64,000 nt of DNA. Origin: Trichopria drosophilae (taxonomy: Eukaryota; Arthropoda; Insecta; Hymenoptera; Diapriidae). A model generated the notes under the pieces. It did not search any database. It saw only the letters and a program-made list of their open reading frames with translations, and was not told the DNA's origin. Where the stretch lies: positions 81,171,001-81,235,000 of the forward strand of contig CM059587.1 in the NCBI GenBank assembly GCA_030407085.1. Reading direction: 5' to 3'. Position 1 is the stretch's first letter; each line of letters begins with the position of its first letter. This document shows, piece after piece, positions 36,598-47,700 of this stretch. The translations under genes and the position numbers were made by a program.

Positions 36598-37310
36598 CAA
36601 AAGTCCCGGAACCCAATGGAGTGCATTTTCGGGGAAAATGTTTTAGACAAAAGTTTAAGGATTTTTCCCTGGCTATTTAATGGCGATATTGAATTTGACC
36701 TTGAACATGACCTTGAAGGTTATTTCAAGGTCAAGTTAATTTTTTTAAATGGGAACCCCTATTTTTTTTCACGGATTGGGAAAGAGCACAAAATTTTACG
36801 TCCGAATATGCTATGGCCGTTTTTTTCGGCAAGGTCATTTCAAGGTGAAACTTAAAACTCCCGTGACGGCGAAATATCTCAGAGGGTGTGCATTTCTTTG
36901 GAAATTGTTTCAGACAAAAGTTTAAGGATTTTTCCCGGGCTATTTAATGGTAGCACAGAATTTGACCTTGAACATAACCTTCAAGGTTATTTCAAGGTCA
37001 AGTTTTTTTTTTTAATGGAAACTGCTATTTTTTTTCACGGATTCGGAGAGAGCACAAAATTTTACGTGCAAATATGCTATGGCCGTTTTTTTCGGCAATG
37101 TCATTTCAAGGCCAAACTTAAAACTCCCGGAACAGCGAATTAACTCAGCAAGAGGTCATTTTCGGGTAAAATGTTTCAGACAAAAGTTTCAGGATTTTTT
37201 CCGGGATATTTAATGCTAGCATAAAATTTGACCTTGAAAATTACCTTGAAGATTATTCTCAGGTCAAGATTATTTTTTTTTTTTAATTGGAACCCCGTTT
37301 CATTTTCTTA
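36598..37310 (+). repeat. Left long terminal inverted repeat
   Basis: About 2.6 imperfect tandem units start near 36600, 36870 and 37130. Each unit runs from AAACTCCCG or AAGTCCCGG through GACAAAAGTTT to a block of TGACCTTGA / TCAAGGTCA motifs. The arm pairs with 39271-39942. Confidence 0.85.
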
Positions 37311-37792
37311 ACGAAGTTATGAGAATCTTCCGGTATTGAAAGTGGTTAAATTCATTTTGTTCAGTCGATGCTATTACTGGACGATCTGCTCTAGGGAGAT
37401 CCTTTACAGTGCCGTAAACTTCGAAACAATTTATTGTTCTGCCAAAAGTCGATTTAGGAATCAGTTCCTGTCCCTCGCTTGTCCTCTAATTTTGTAAATA
37501 GAATAATAAACTGTTTAAAAAAAGTGTATACATACATCTTACGCAACACTTGTGCAAAGTGAACTTGGGCGCGCGAACAGCGACAGAGCACGAGTCACCA
37601 GCGAAGTAAATAAACAACATACATTCACATTGAATTTATACATACGTGTACAGTCTTATAAGGTTACATTTTGGTCTTAACTTTATCGTTTTGTGAGATA
37701 CATGGATTTCCTATCTAAACGCCTTTCCTATCTAAACGTATTAAGCATCATTTCAGTAACAAAATACATACGTATATTTCGTACAAAGAGCA

Positions 37793-38875
37793 ATGGCTGC
37801 GCTAAGTGAACGAGAAAGAATAACCATTCTCATGATGAGAGGCTGGGGTGATAACCAGCGATCTTTAGAGAATGTGCGAACCTTATTTAACGCATCATTT
37901 AGAGAGGGACGAGAACCGATTTCTAAATCTACTGTTAGCAGAACAATAAATCGTTTTGAAGTTCACGGTACTGTGAAGGATCTCCCAAGAGCAGGTCGTC
38001 CAGTAACAGCATCAACTGAAGAAAATGAGTTGAATGTCGCGCTGTCAATAACGGAAGATCCTCATACTTCCTTCAGGAAAGTTAAACAGCAGCACGACTT
38101 ATGTTACGGTACAGTACAACGGATCTTAACTAAAAACCTAAAATTTCACCCATACAAAGTTAGACTCGTACAACAATTGAATGAAGACGATCCTGATAGA
38201 CGCCTACAGTTTGCGGAATTAATGATGAATCGAATAGATGCTGATGCCGGTTTCTTGAATCGCATCGTATTTTCTGATGAAGCTACATTCTTCTTAAATG
38301 GGGCAATCAATAGACATAACATGTCTTATTGGAGTGAAACCAATCCTAATTGGATGGTCGATAGTCGTTCTACTCAATATCCTGAAAAAGTAAACGTATG
38401 GGCAGGTATTATAAACAATGCGGTAGTTGGGCCCTTCTTCATCGAGGGTACCCTTACTGGTCAAAAATACCACGATATGTTGAGGGACGACATCATCCCT
38501 GCTATTCAGGTTATTGTAGGCGAGGATTTCGATCAGACTTGGTTTCAGCAAGATGGTGCAGCACCCCATTATGCAACAGATGTTCGCAATTATTTGAGTG
38601 ATGTATTCGCAGAACGGTGGATAGGTCGAAGGGGTGTAATAGAATGGCCACCAAGATCTCCGGATCTTACGCCGCTTGACTATTTTCTATGGGGTTATCT
38701 CAAAGATAGAGTGTATCGAACGAAACCGGTGAATATTGAGGAAGTAAAACAACGAATACGGGACGAGATCGCGGCTATAGAACCAGATATGATTAAAAAA
38801 GTCGTATCGACTTTTTATAATCGCTTGGGATATTTCCAAGAAGTTCATGGCAATCACTTTGAGCATAAGCTTTAG
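37793..38875 (+). CDS. Tc1/mariner-group transposase, D-41-D signature
   Basis: The frame has 360 codons and no break. Residues about 1-75 form a helix-turn-helix pair (ERERITILMMRGWG, SKSTVSRTINRF) ending in the GRP linker (AGRPV) that binds the inverted repeats. The catalytic core shows FSDEATF (first Asp), WFQQDGAAPH (second Asp) and RSPDLTPLDYFLWG (third Asp). I count 41 residues between the second and third Asp, which is the spacing described for the rosa-like DD41D group rather than classic mariner DD34D. The enzyme would cut and rejoin the element at TA sites in the nucleus. An adjacent start is fixed by family length and the ATG at 37793. Confidence 0.93.
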   Translation: MAALSERERITILMMRGWGDNQRSLENVRTLFNASFREGREPISKSTVSRTINRFEVHGTVKDLPRAGRPVTASTEENELNVALSITEDPHTSFRKVKQQHDLCYGTVQRILTKNLKFHPYKVRLVQQLNEDDPDRRLQFAELMMNRIDADAGFLNRIVFSDEATFFLNGAINRHNMSYWSETNPNWMVDSRSTQYPEKVNVWAGIINNAVVGPFFIEGTLTGQKYHDMLRDDIIPAIQVIVGEDFDQTWFQQDGAAPHYATDVRNYLSDVFAERWIGRRGVIEWPPRSPDLTPLDYFLWGYLKDRVYRTKPVNIEEVKQRIRDEIAAIEPDMIKKVVSTFYNRLGYFQEVHGNHFEHKL

Positions 38876-38937
38876 TAAGATACATAATTTCATCAAAATC
38901 TTAGTATACCCATCTTGCCTTAACTGTCTGGGGACAC

Positions 38938-39034
38938 CCACATACACACACGCACACGCACACGCACACGCAAACCCACACGCACACGCACACGCACGCG
39001 CACACGCAAACGCACACGCACACGCACACGCACA
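38938..39034 (+). repeat. CACACG minisatellite inside the transposon
   Basis: An approximately 16-unit tract of CACACG and variants lies between the transposase stop and the right arm. Open frames across it on either strand are repeat artefacts. Confidence 0.9.
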
Positions 39035-39270
39035 GGTGACGGCGAGGGGAACCACCTGAACAAAGCACCCCGAAGAGGTGTAAACCCGACCGTGCTACCT
39101 CCACGCGGTACATCTTGGGTAATGCTAAAGCCGGCGGTAGCATTGGAAACAATGTAAAAATGTTACCCATACATACGGTATTTATAAACGTATCGGATGT
39201 AAAAAAAAATGTATATTTTTATCCGGAAAACAATGATAATGCATTGCACTATGGAAACTCTGGAAACATT

Positions 39271-39942
39271 ACGAAAATAAAACGGGGTTCCAATTAAAAA
39301 AAAATAGTCTTGAGCTTAGAATAAGCCTCAAGGTAATTTTCAAGGTTAAATTCAATGGTGCCTCTTGCTGAGTTAATTCGCTGTTCCGGGAGTTTTAAGT
39401 TTGGCCTTGAAATGACATTGCCGAAAAAAAACGGCCATAGCATATTTGGACGTAAAATTTTGTGCTCTCTCCGAATCCGTGAAAAAAAATAGCAGTTTCC
39501 ATTAAAAAAAACAAACTTGACCTTGAAATAACCTTCAAGGTCATGTTCAAGGTCAAATTCTGTGCTACCATTAAATATCCCAGGAAAAATCCTTAAACTT
39601 TTGTCTGAAACAATTTCCATAGAAATGCAGACCCTCTGAGATATTTCGCCGTTACGGGAGTTTTAAGTTTCACCTTGAAATGACCTTGCCGGAAAAATCG
39701 ATCATATCATGCTCGGACGTAGAATTTCCCGCTCTTTCAGAATCCATGAAAAAAAATAGGGGTTCCCATTTAAAAAAATTAACTTGACCTTGAAATAACC
39801 TTCAAGGTCATGTTCAAGGTCAAATTCAATATCGCCATTAAATAGCCAGGGAAAAATCCTGAAACTTTTGTCTGAAACATTTTCCTCGAAAATGCACTCC
39901 CGCTGAGATATTTTGCTGTTCCGGGACTTTTGGATCACCCTG
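39271..39942 (-). repeat. Right long terminal inverted repeat
   Basis: Reverse complement of the left arm, with the same tandem units. Its outer 25 bp are identical to the left end. The inner edge pairs GAACCCCGTTT of the left arm with AAACGGGGTTC here. Confidence 0.85.
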
Positions 39943-40058
39943 TATAATATGCTTAAGTTTTGCATTATTTCAGAAATGAGTACCCCACAAATATACCCGA
40001 AAACAAATACCAGTATTCACAAAGCTTTGCACATTTTTTATCATTTCGATAACCTATA

Positions 40059-40440
40059 TTGGATTCGCCATTGCGAATTTTGTAAATCTGACATCATGTT
40101 CTTAATCAGCGACCCCGAAAACCCTCTAGTACTCAGTTTCATCTCGATCAAGCAACATTTTCCGAATCGGGTTCGACATCTTGGATCCGCCCATTTTGAA
40201 TTTTGGAAATCTGATATCATATACCTAATTAGCGACCCCGAACATCCCCGAGTACCCAGTTTCATCGCGATTGATTAACTGTTTTCGGATTTGGTCCACC
40301 ATCTTGGATCCGCCATTTTTAATTTTAGAAATGTGTCATCATATTCCTAATCAGCGATCCCGAAAACCTCCGAATACCCAGTTTCATCTCCATTAAGCAA
40401 TATTTTCCGAATTTGGACCGCCATCTTGGATCCGCCATTT
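40059..40440 (+). repeat. 122-bp tandem repeat (3 units)
   Basis: The phrase TTGGATCCGCC recurs at 40181, 40304 and 40426, with a variant (TTGGATTCGCC) at 40059, giving periods of 122, 123 and 122. Each unit includes AATCAGCGACCCCGAA and CCCAGTTTCATC. Single related pieces occur near 49990 and 60190-60260. Confidence 0.85.
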
Positions 40441-41573
40441 TGATTAGTGAAAAACAGCACACGGTATTCGAAAGTTCATATTTTTTCACGAATTTTAAGC
40501 CTTTACTTATTTGTTTTAGTTGAAACCAATTTTGGTCAGGGGGCTTCCCCGGTTGACAGAGAATGACCTATATATATATATATATATATCAAATACCAAA
40601 AATAGTAGGAAAAACGTAACTGCAAATTATTATACTGGATACATTAAAAATAGAAATGGTTGTTTCAACCACACAAATTCCACTAATGAATCTCACCTCT
40701 TACTTTTTTCCACTCTTCTTGCATTATGCGGACGTACAATTCCGTTAATGCCTGTTGTTCGTCGCAGCCGTCTTCTCACATTCCTTTTTGCCCACCTACC
40801 GCGCCTGCCACTTCCGTTATTCTCTCTTTGAGATGGTCCGGTATTCCCTTTTTCGTTATTATATTAATTAATTAATTATTCTACAAATTTGTTTATTTTA
40901 AAATAAATATCAATGATTGACAATTATAAACGTTTCTTTTTGATGAATTAATTAAGATTAATATTGTATTAAATTCTTTTTAATGTATAGAATTTCATGG
41001 TATGAGAGAAAATGAAATTAAAATATACTAGCGAAGAATCATTTCAGAACTTAACAATTTACCTTCAGGATTCGGACGTATTGCTCCCAAATTCGTATTG
41101 TCAATCTCAGACTCGGTTGACGACCCGATGTCCCACTGGGGTTGCACACTCGTGGAGGCTACAGCTGTAGGTATTTAAACTTTTAAAATCCATAATAATA
41201 TGAGCAACGATGAATATTTTCAAAATTTTTAACCCGTTCCGACGGCTATTTTAAGGCCCTTTCCTCTCACTACCTGGGTCAAGTTTGTCCTGCCATTTGA
41301 AAATGCTTACAGTTGTGCAATTTATAAAGTACAATTTGAATTTTCTCTGGGTCGACAACGACCCATGCGTCGGGATTAAGGGTTAAGAATGATACCGAAG
41401 GTCAGAATGTTTACATTTTGTTTAGTATTTCTTAGGGAAAGTCAAGTCACAAGATTTATTTTATTTTTTTAACCGTTCGTCATGGGTCGAAAACACTTCT
41501 GCCGAATTTATAAAATTTTGAAAACAAGCCTCAATTTTTTTTATAAAAAACATTCAATTTTTTGTTCTTCATA

Positions 41574-42318
41574 CAGGGTCATCGAAAAGTATCGGACCCC
41601 CCTAATATCTTCAGTTAGAATGCACTTAGGAGAAAATGTCCAATAGCAAAGTTGTATGGTTTCAAGCGGGGAGTAAGATGATGACCATGACTTTGAACTT
41701 GACCATGTCCTTCAAGGTCATTTCAAGGTCAATCTTATTTTTTTAAATAGAACCCCCTACATTTTATTGCATATTCTTATAGCTTATCCCGAGAGCTTTC
41801 CAAAACACTATAATAAAATATTTTTTTATTAAGTACTTTTTGAGTTATAAAGGTTTGAAGTTAACAATTTTTTGACACAAAATGTAGAATATCTTGTAAA
41901 ATATTATTTAATTTTCAGTAATCATAACCTTAATACTTTTGTGCGCGGAATAATGAGACCAATTAATTGGTTTAAAGAAAATACATTAATCGGATCCCCC
42001 TAATACTCGCACACCACTTAACAAATTGTTAACTTCAAACCTTTATAACTCAAAAAGTACTTAATAAAAAAATATTTTATTATAGTGTTTTGGAACCTCT
42101 CGAGATAAGCTATAAGAATGTGCAATAAAATGTAGGGGGTTCTATTTAAAAAAATAAGATTGACCTTGAAATGACCTTGAAGGACATGGTCAAGGTCAAA
42201 GTCATGGTCATCATCTTACTCCCCGCTTGAAACCATACAACTTTGCTATTGGACATTTTCTCCTAAGTGCATTCTAACTGAAGATATTAGGGGGGTCCGA
42301 TACTTTTCGATGACCCTG
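41574..42318. mobile_element. MITE-like element related to the D-41-D transposon
   Basis: Ends are CAGGGTCATCGAAAAGTATC and its inverse, flanked by TA (41572-41573, 42319-42320). The inverted arms are about 300 bp, so the 745-bp element is almost all palindrome. It contains TCAAGGTCA motifs like the autonomous element and shares the CAGGGT start. It has no coding frame and lies in the 4.7 kb intron of the MULE-type gene. Confidence 0.85.
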
Positions 42319-42344
42319 TATAACATTAATTTCTTCAAGATAAT

Positions 42345-43856
42345 CCCATGTGCGAAATGCCGATGCTGACCAAACGGCCCAGTATTGGCCCAGCGTTGGC
42401 AGCCGATACTGGCTATAACAAATTGCCAAATTTCGGCTGAAAACTGGCCAACGCATCGGGCCGGGCCTGGCAAATTGATCTCATAGGCATTACTCCCGAT
42501 CGTCGTCCCAGCGTCAGCCCAATATTGGGCCCGAGTATAGGACCAAGTCTGGCAAAGTGATAGCGCCAAATCTCGGCCCAGCGATGGAAATATTCGGGAC
42601 CGCACATCGGTCCAAGCCTAGCAAATTTATTGCACACAGAATATTGCCAATCGAATATCGACCGTATCGAAAACGATGTAAGATAGAGCAAAAATTTACT
42701 AAACCTTTTTGGTAGAGGAGGAAATTTCCTACAAAAAAGTCCGGGAGAGCCCTAGTCTAAAAAGTATAACTTAGGCGGAAGCAAGCCTCGAAGAAAGCAT
42801 CGTAGTTTTTGCTGTCTCATCCGTGAGCGTTTTCATAGTCTGAGACTGTGACTTTCTTAGATTGATATCTCGCGGCGCAAAGTGCAGAAGCAGCCCCGAA
42901 ATCTTAATACAGTGGCGAAGGATACGTATATAGTTACATACTTGCACAGTTCTCTCCGTGTAAGAGCCCTCCGATCTCTGGAGACTCGGCTCATAGCCAG
43001 CGGTGACGTTCGAATCCCCAGGGAAACCCAGCAGTTAAGTTCCGGCCGTAGCCGCTAGGAACGCGTCGCCGAACCGCATATGAAGTAGCGCCCGCCTTCC
43101 TTGAAGTGTGGGCACCGACGCGGAAACTCCGGCTGGCGGGCGATCTCGCCACTTTTATCCTTTTTGGTGTCGGGGAGATCTTCCCTCCGACCAAGAACTA
43201 ACTCGTCGTAATAAACGACGAATTAGAAATAAATATTTTTATTTACGGGAATACGATGGAACTAGTACGACGTTTTACGAACTTACTAATCCAACTCGTT
43301 GAAGTTCCAAATTTGACCCTGCCCAGGGGCTTACAACATCAAAAGACTCGTCAGTAAGCAGGGATATATGCATATATCCATCGATGTATATACATCTTCA
43401 AGGTTTCTTCCAATAACAATAAAATCGTTTCAACGTTTGTTTTTCTTTTTTAATCGTGCTGCTGCTGCGACGTTGCAAAGACAATAATGCCTGTAAAATT
43501 TAGCTGCAACAGGCTCTGTGCCATCGCCGACAATCAACGCCGCGCCAATACTGGCTGCCGATGCCGGGCCAGTGCTGGCAGCCACTAATGGTCCAATACC
43601 GGTTGCCGAGTCTAGACCGTAGTGTCGTAACAGACTCTGGGCCTTTGCCGACAGTCAATGCCGCGCCAATACTGGCTGCCGATGCCGTGACAGTGCTGGC
43701 AGCCATTACTGGACCAAGACCGGTTGCCGAGTCTAAGCCGTAGTGTCGCACCAATACTCATGCCAGTGTTGGCCCAATGTCGCCAGCCGAGCCTCGGCAG
43801 CGCCGTTGCCAGGACTGGACCAGGGCTGGGCCGTTACGAATTTCGCACATGGGAAC
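42345..43856. mobile_element. Unclassified DNA element with CCCATGTGCGAAAT ends
   Basis: CCCATGTGCGAAAT at 42345 pairs with ATTTCGCACATGGG, which ends near 43853. Just inside each end are GC-rich degenerate repeats of GGCCCAG and CCAATACTGGC. The centre is GC-rich (42950-43200), unlike the flanks. There is no open frame with a recognised domain and no clear target duplication. It resembles in design the element at 56000-58805 (CCC ends plus subterminal repeats). Confidence 0.6.
43509..43750 (+). repeat. 121-bp tandem repeat (2 units)
   Basis: ACAGGCTCTG at 43509 recurs as ACAGACTCTG at 43630. Both units carry GCCGCGCCAATACTGGC and end in CGTAGTGTCG. They lie near the right end of the CCCATGTG element. 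Confidence 0.85.
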
Positions 43857-44508
43857 TTATACAACAATTTTTGTGAAATTAGTTTTACGGGTTTTAATTG
43901 TACATAAAAGAAGTGTTTACAATATTTGCAGAACGAAATTATTTAAAATGACAGCACTGAGCACGTTTTTCTCGAAACAATGGTTTTTAGACACTCGGTA
44001 TGCTCTAAAGCCTCCAGATAAAGTCCGCAAATCACAGATGAAAATGCCCACAATGAGTTTGTGCAATAAACAGGTAATAGAGTGTTCAAAAAATTGTTGT
44101 GGAGTAGGCGTTTCTACAGAAAAATGATTTATACGAAACTTTTAGGAAATGACCCTGGGCATTCAATGATGACTTTTGCTGTGAAATCGACCTTAATCAT
44201 CTAGGTCTTTTGAAGGTCAAAACGAATGAGTGTCGCTATCAATATCGGAATATGTACTTCAACGTTGTTGAAATCGATTTGCGGATAGAGAAGTAAATAA
44301 ATACAGAGAAAGAGAGAGAGAGAGAGAGAGAGAGTGAGTGAGAGTGAGAGAGCGTGTAAAGAAGTGGACCTGAGAAGAAAGTCGATGTTTGATTTTATTC
44401 ATCGAATATATATGTAATTTGGTGTGGCTGGAGTGAATTGCTTCAAAAGCTCGATAAAAAGGCAGTATTCGATGTTATCAGTTAATGAATATTTTCTGAC
44501 GTATTCTC

Positions 44509-45342
44509 GTCCGTACTTTACAAATCTGCTATTAGTTTTGTTCTATGATATTTGATTTTTTCAAAATGGCGGCTAATTGACAAAAAAACGTGATTTTTAA
44601 CATTTTTTTATTTGTTTAACGTACTGGCGAATAATGTTCCCCTTGTCGGATTGGCGCAAGTGTATGGAGCCTGTGGAATAATCACAATAACTAAAATTTA
44701 AGCGACGCATAATATCAAAATTCAAAATGGCCGATCCAATATAGCGCCTTTTACATGCATTTTTAATGTTTGTCCATTTTTTTGTATGTTTTTAGTCCCG
44801 GACGTTTTTTGAATAGTTTTCTTACATTTATCTCAGTCTGATACCAATTATGCTAGAAAATAGCAATACAAGATGATATGGATTTCAAAATGGCTGAAAA
44901 TAGTATATTTTTATTGTAATATAGTTTTAATATGAATATTTCAGTTTGATATCGATTATGCAAGAAAATAACAATACAAGATGATACGGAATGAAAAATA
45001 GTGGAAAATATTCTATTTTCTTTCATAATCGATATCAAACTGCGATAAATATAATAAGTCTTTTGAAGAAGTAAATGTCATGGACTAAAAACACAAAATA
45101 AAATGAAAAAAAAACATGTAAAAACCGCCATATTGGATCGGCCATTTGGAATTTTGACATCCTGCGACGCTTAAATTTTAGTTGTGGTTATTATTCCACA
45201 CGATTCAGACGCTTGTACCGATCCGACAACAGGAACATTATTAGGCATGACGTTAAACGAATAAAAAAATGTAAAAAACCACGTTTTTTTGTAAATTAGC
45301 CGCCCTTTTTAAAAAAATATTGCAGATTTGAAGAGTACGGAC
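44509..45342. repeat. Fold-back palindrome
   Basis: An imperfect inverted repeat has arms of about 44509-44808 and 45070-45342. Paired landmarks are GTCCGTACT/AGTACGGAC, GGCCGATCCAATAT/ATATTGGATCGGCC and TTTAAGCG/CGCTTAAA. The centre (44830-45060) has two related direct copies of a sequence with AATACAAGATGATA. It has no coding capacity and may be a non-autonomous fold-back transposon. Confidence 0.75.
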
Positions 45343-45875
45343 AAAAGTACTTTAGAAAATATAGTTTTGAAATTTTTTTGCTTGTCATTACACAGATAAA
45401 TATTTATTTGAAAATCACAAAATAATGATGGCCTTTTGGCATGAAAAGGGTTAATACCAGGTGAAATAAAATGAGAGTTCAATTGTGTGAAACTCTCGGT
45501 ATACCGATATAGCGAATAACTCTTAAAATTTTTGTTCTCGTTCGTGATAAATAGAATATGATTTTATACTAAGCATTCTTTCTGAAATGAAATTCATTTT
45601 TTTTTATAATAAATTAATGAAATTGCGACAATGAAATTCTCACGAATATCGTTCTTTACATCGTATTGTAAATAAATATTGTGATTAGTGCGACTTGTGT
45701 TTCTAATATAGAGAAAGGAAATTAAGTAGAATGATAATAACCATATAAAAAAAATATATATTATAAATGTTTTACAATTGTAAAGGCTTATATTATATAT
45801 TCTAGTTTCTGCCTAATAGAAAAGAGGAGTGAAGGAGGCAGGGTAATACACACAATATCCGATATATAATATTAC

Positions 45876-46220
45876 CTGGAGGTAATTCGTCTTCTGAGCT
45901 GGAGTAACTTGCGGAGATATTCGTAAGTTCATGGGTTTCATGAAATTCTGCATGACTGTTACAGGGGCCAGCTACATCGTACTTGAATTCTAAAGTACAT
46001 GTAATATATTTTCTTATAAATAATTATTCAGAGTTATTCAGAGATGCAGGAAAGAGGAAACCAAGTCAGAGGGATTTGGAACATACGTAATGTATAAGAA
46101 AATCACCTGGAAATGTGTCTGCTTCAGAGATGGGGCGGCCTGGAGCATCGACGACACGCGGGCTGCCATATGCATTTTGAACACTGCGGCTGCTTGGACC
46201 AGGTTCATCGTAATTGAATT
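45876..46220 (-). repeat. Tandemly duplicated 114-nt exon of the MULE-type gene
   Basis: Exons 46220-46107 and 45989-45876 are each exactly 114 nt, begin EFNYDEPGP or EFKYDVAGP, and share the upstream intron end (GTATATACTTTAG / TACATGTACTTTAG). A third, decayed unit starts at 46308 (AFNKDIAGP) without a matching donor. All have phase 1 at both ends, so copy number can change without breaking the frame. Confidence 0.7.
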
Positions 46221-46319
46221 CTAAAGTATATGTAATACACATTCTGCGGCAACGTTGGCGTGTGTACTGCCATCTGGAAATTCGGGCCAGCTATATCCTT
46301 GTTAAATGCTAAAGTACAT

Positions 46320-47700
46320 GTAATATACAGCGTGTCGCGCAACTTGCGGACCGTATTGCAGATACGTATTCTACATGAAATTTCAAGCCAAAATATCATG
46401 TACCAAAATTGGATCTGCTGCCTACAATTTGATTGGCGCGCCATTTATGATAAGAAAAAGAACTGTTTTTGCAACAACATGTCTTTTTTTTTAAATTCGT
46501 TTCTTAAATTAGGCTCAGTTGAAAATCGCTTTCAAACTATACAATTAATCTCTGAGGCTCTTTGACCTTAAATGAATATTTCTCTTGCTACAGTCATAAA
46601 AAAGTAAAAAATTACCATTTTTCGGCTTTTTCTTTGCGTTTTTCGCGTTTATGTCATTTGGGTAAATAGCTAATGAAATGACACTACAAGGAAGTTATAG
46701 CCCTTGAAAATACGAAGAATTAAACCGATAATCCAATGCCATTCGGGAAAAATTGAGTTCTAAGGAAGTCTTTGAACCTCACAAAATTTTTATCAATTCC
46801 GGAATTTTCAGACTATTCTTCGATCACAGACTTAACAAGTGCTTTCATCACAAGTCTAATTTTCATTATCAGATAGAGATTGATGTTATTGTTATTTAAG
46901 GCAGATAGGTTTGAGTTCACCACCAATCATTATCTACTCACTTTTCACACATATTTCGATTATATCCATATTTTTTAAATTCTATTTATCTTTGAAATAA
47001 TATTATATTTTAACGTATTTAATTAATATGTATTAGTACCTTCAATTCTTTAGCTAGATATTACTTTGTTGTGATCAATGTAGTTACGTTACTCATTTTT
47101 GTAGCCCTTTATTTTCTAAAGCAGACCTTTCTTTTCTAATTGTAATGTTGCATTTGCATATACACCCCCCCCCCCTTCGCGGCCACCCGTCGGCGAGAAT
47201 CGTGACCTTTATCCCCTCCTCCCTCAATAGTTGTCTATGAGGTTTATGGGCGTTCCTTTCATTATTAATACGCTTTCATCGTTGGTGACAGTATTTTTGG
47301 ATGCACGTGAAGAGACATTTAAAAAACTCTCTTCTGATCTATTATTTTGTTTTTACAGGCATTCAGAATATTTTCAGTATCGGATACATTATTTTTGTAT
47401 ACCCATGAATTCATAATCTGACTTTATATCTATTATTTAGTATTTGCAGGAATTCAGGATTGGTTAATTTTTGGTTACATTGTTTTTGGATACGCATGGA
47501 CTCGGAATTTGTAAATCATATTCTTCTGTGAGGATTGAACTGTATTGAACAGACGGAATGGATTCCAAAGGATCCGAAAAATTGAAATCCTGAATTAAAA
47601 CACGTTAAAATAAAGCTATTCGAATCCACCTTTTATCCATTTCGATTCCGTTAACTTGGAATCATATACCATCTGCATATACAATGCAAATTAGATAGAT
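46320..47700 (-). other. Intron of the MULE-type gene
   Basis: No exon with good splice sites and coding content was found in it. A C-run lies at about 47165-47175. A short plus-strand open frame (47231-47416) has no recognisable motif and is not called. Confidence 0.45.

Larger units (their letters stand above)
36598..39942 (+). mobile_element. Tc1/mariner-group transposon (D-41-D type) with long inverted repeats
   Basis: The ends CAGGGTGATCC...GGATCACCCTG are flanked by TA on both sides (36596-36597, 39943-39944). The first 25 bp of the two ends match as perfect inverted repeats. Each arm is long (about 36598-37310 and 39271-39942) and contains imperfect tandem units of about 265 bp. The transposase gene is centred and uninterrupted. 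The arms hold many TCAAGGTCA motifs. The element looks complete and possibly active at the protein level. Confidence 0.92.

Noticed and set aside
38687..39170. Ala/His- or Cys/Val-rich open frames on both strands
   Set aside because: They are translations of the CACACG minisatellite.
42960..43150. GC-rich stretch with a GTTCGAATCC B-box-like motif and AGTTAAG, suggesting a tRNA or 5S-derived gene
   Set aside because: The A-box-like motif is only a few bases from the B box and no cloverleaf or 5S fold could be drawn.
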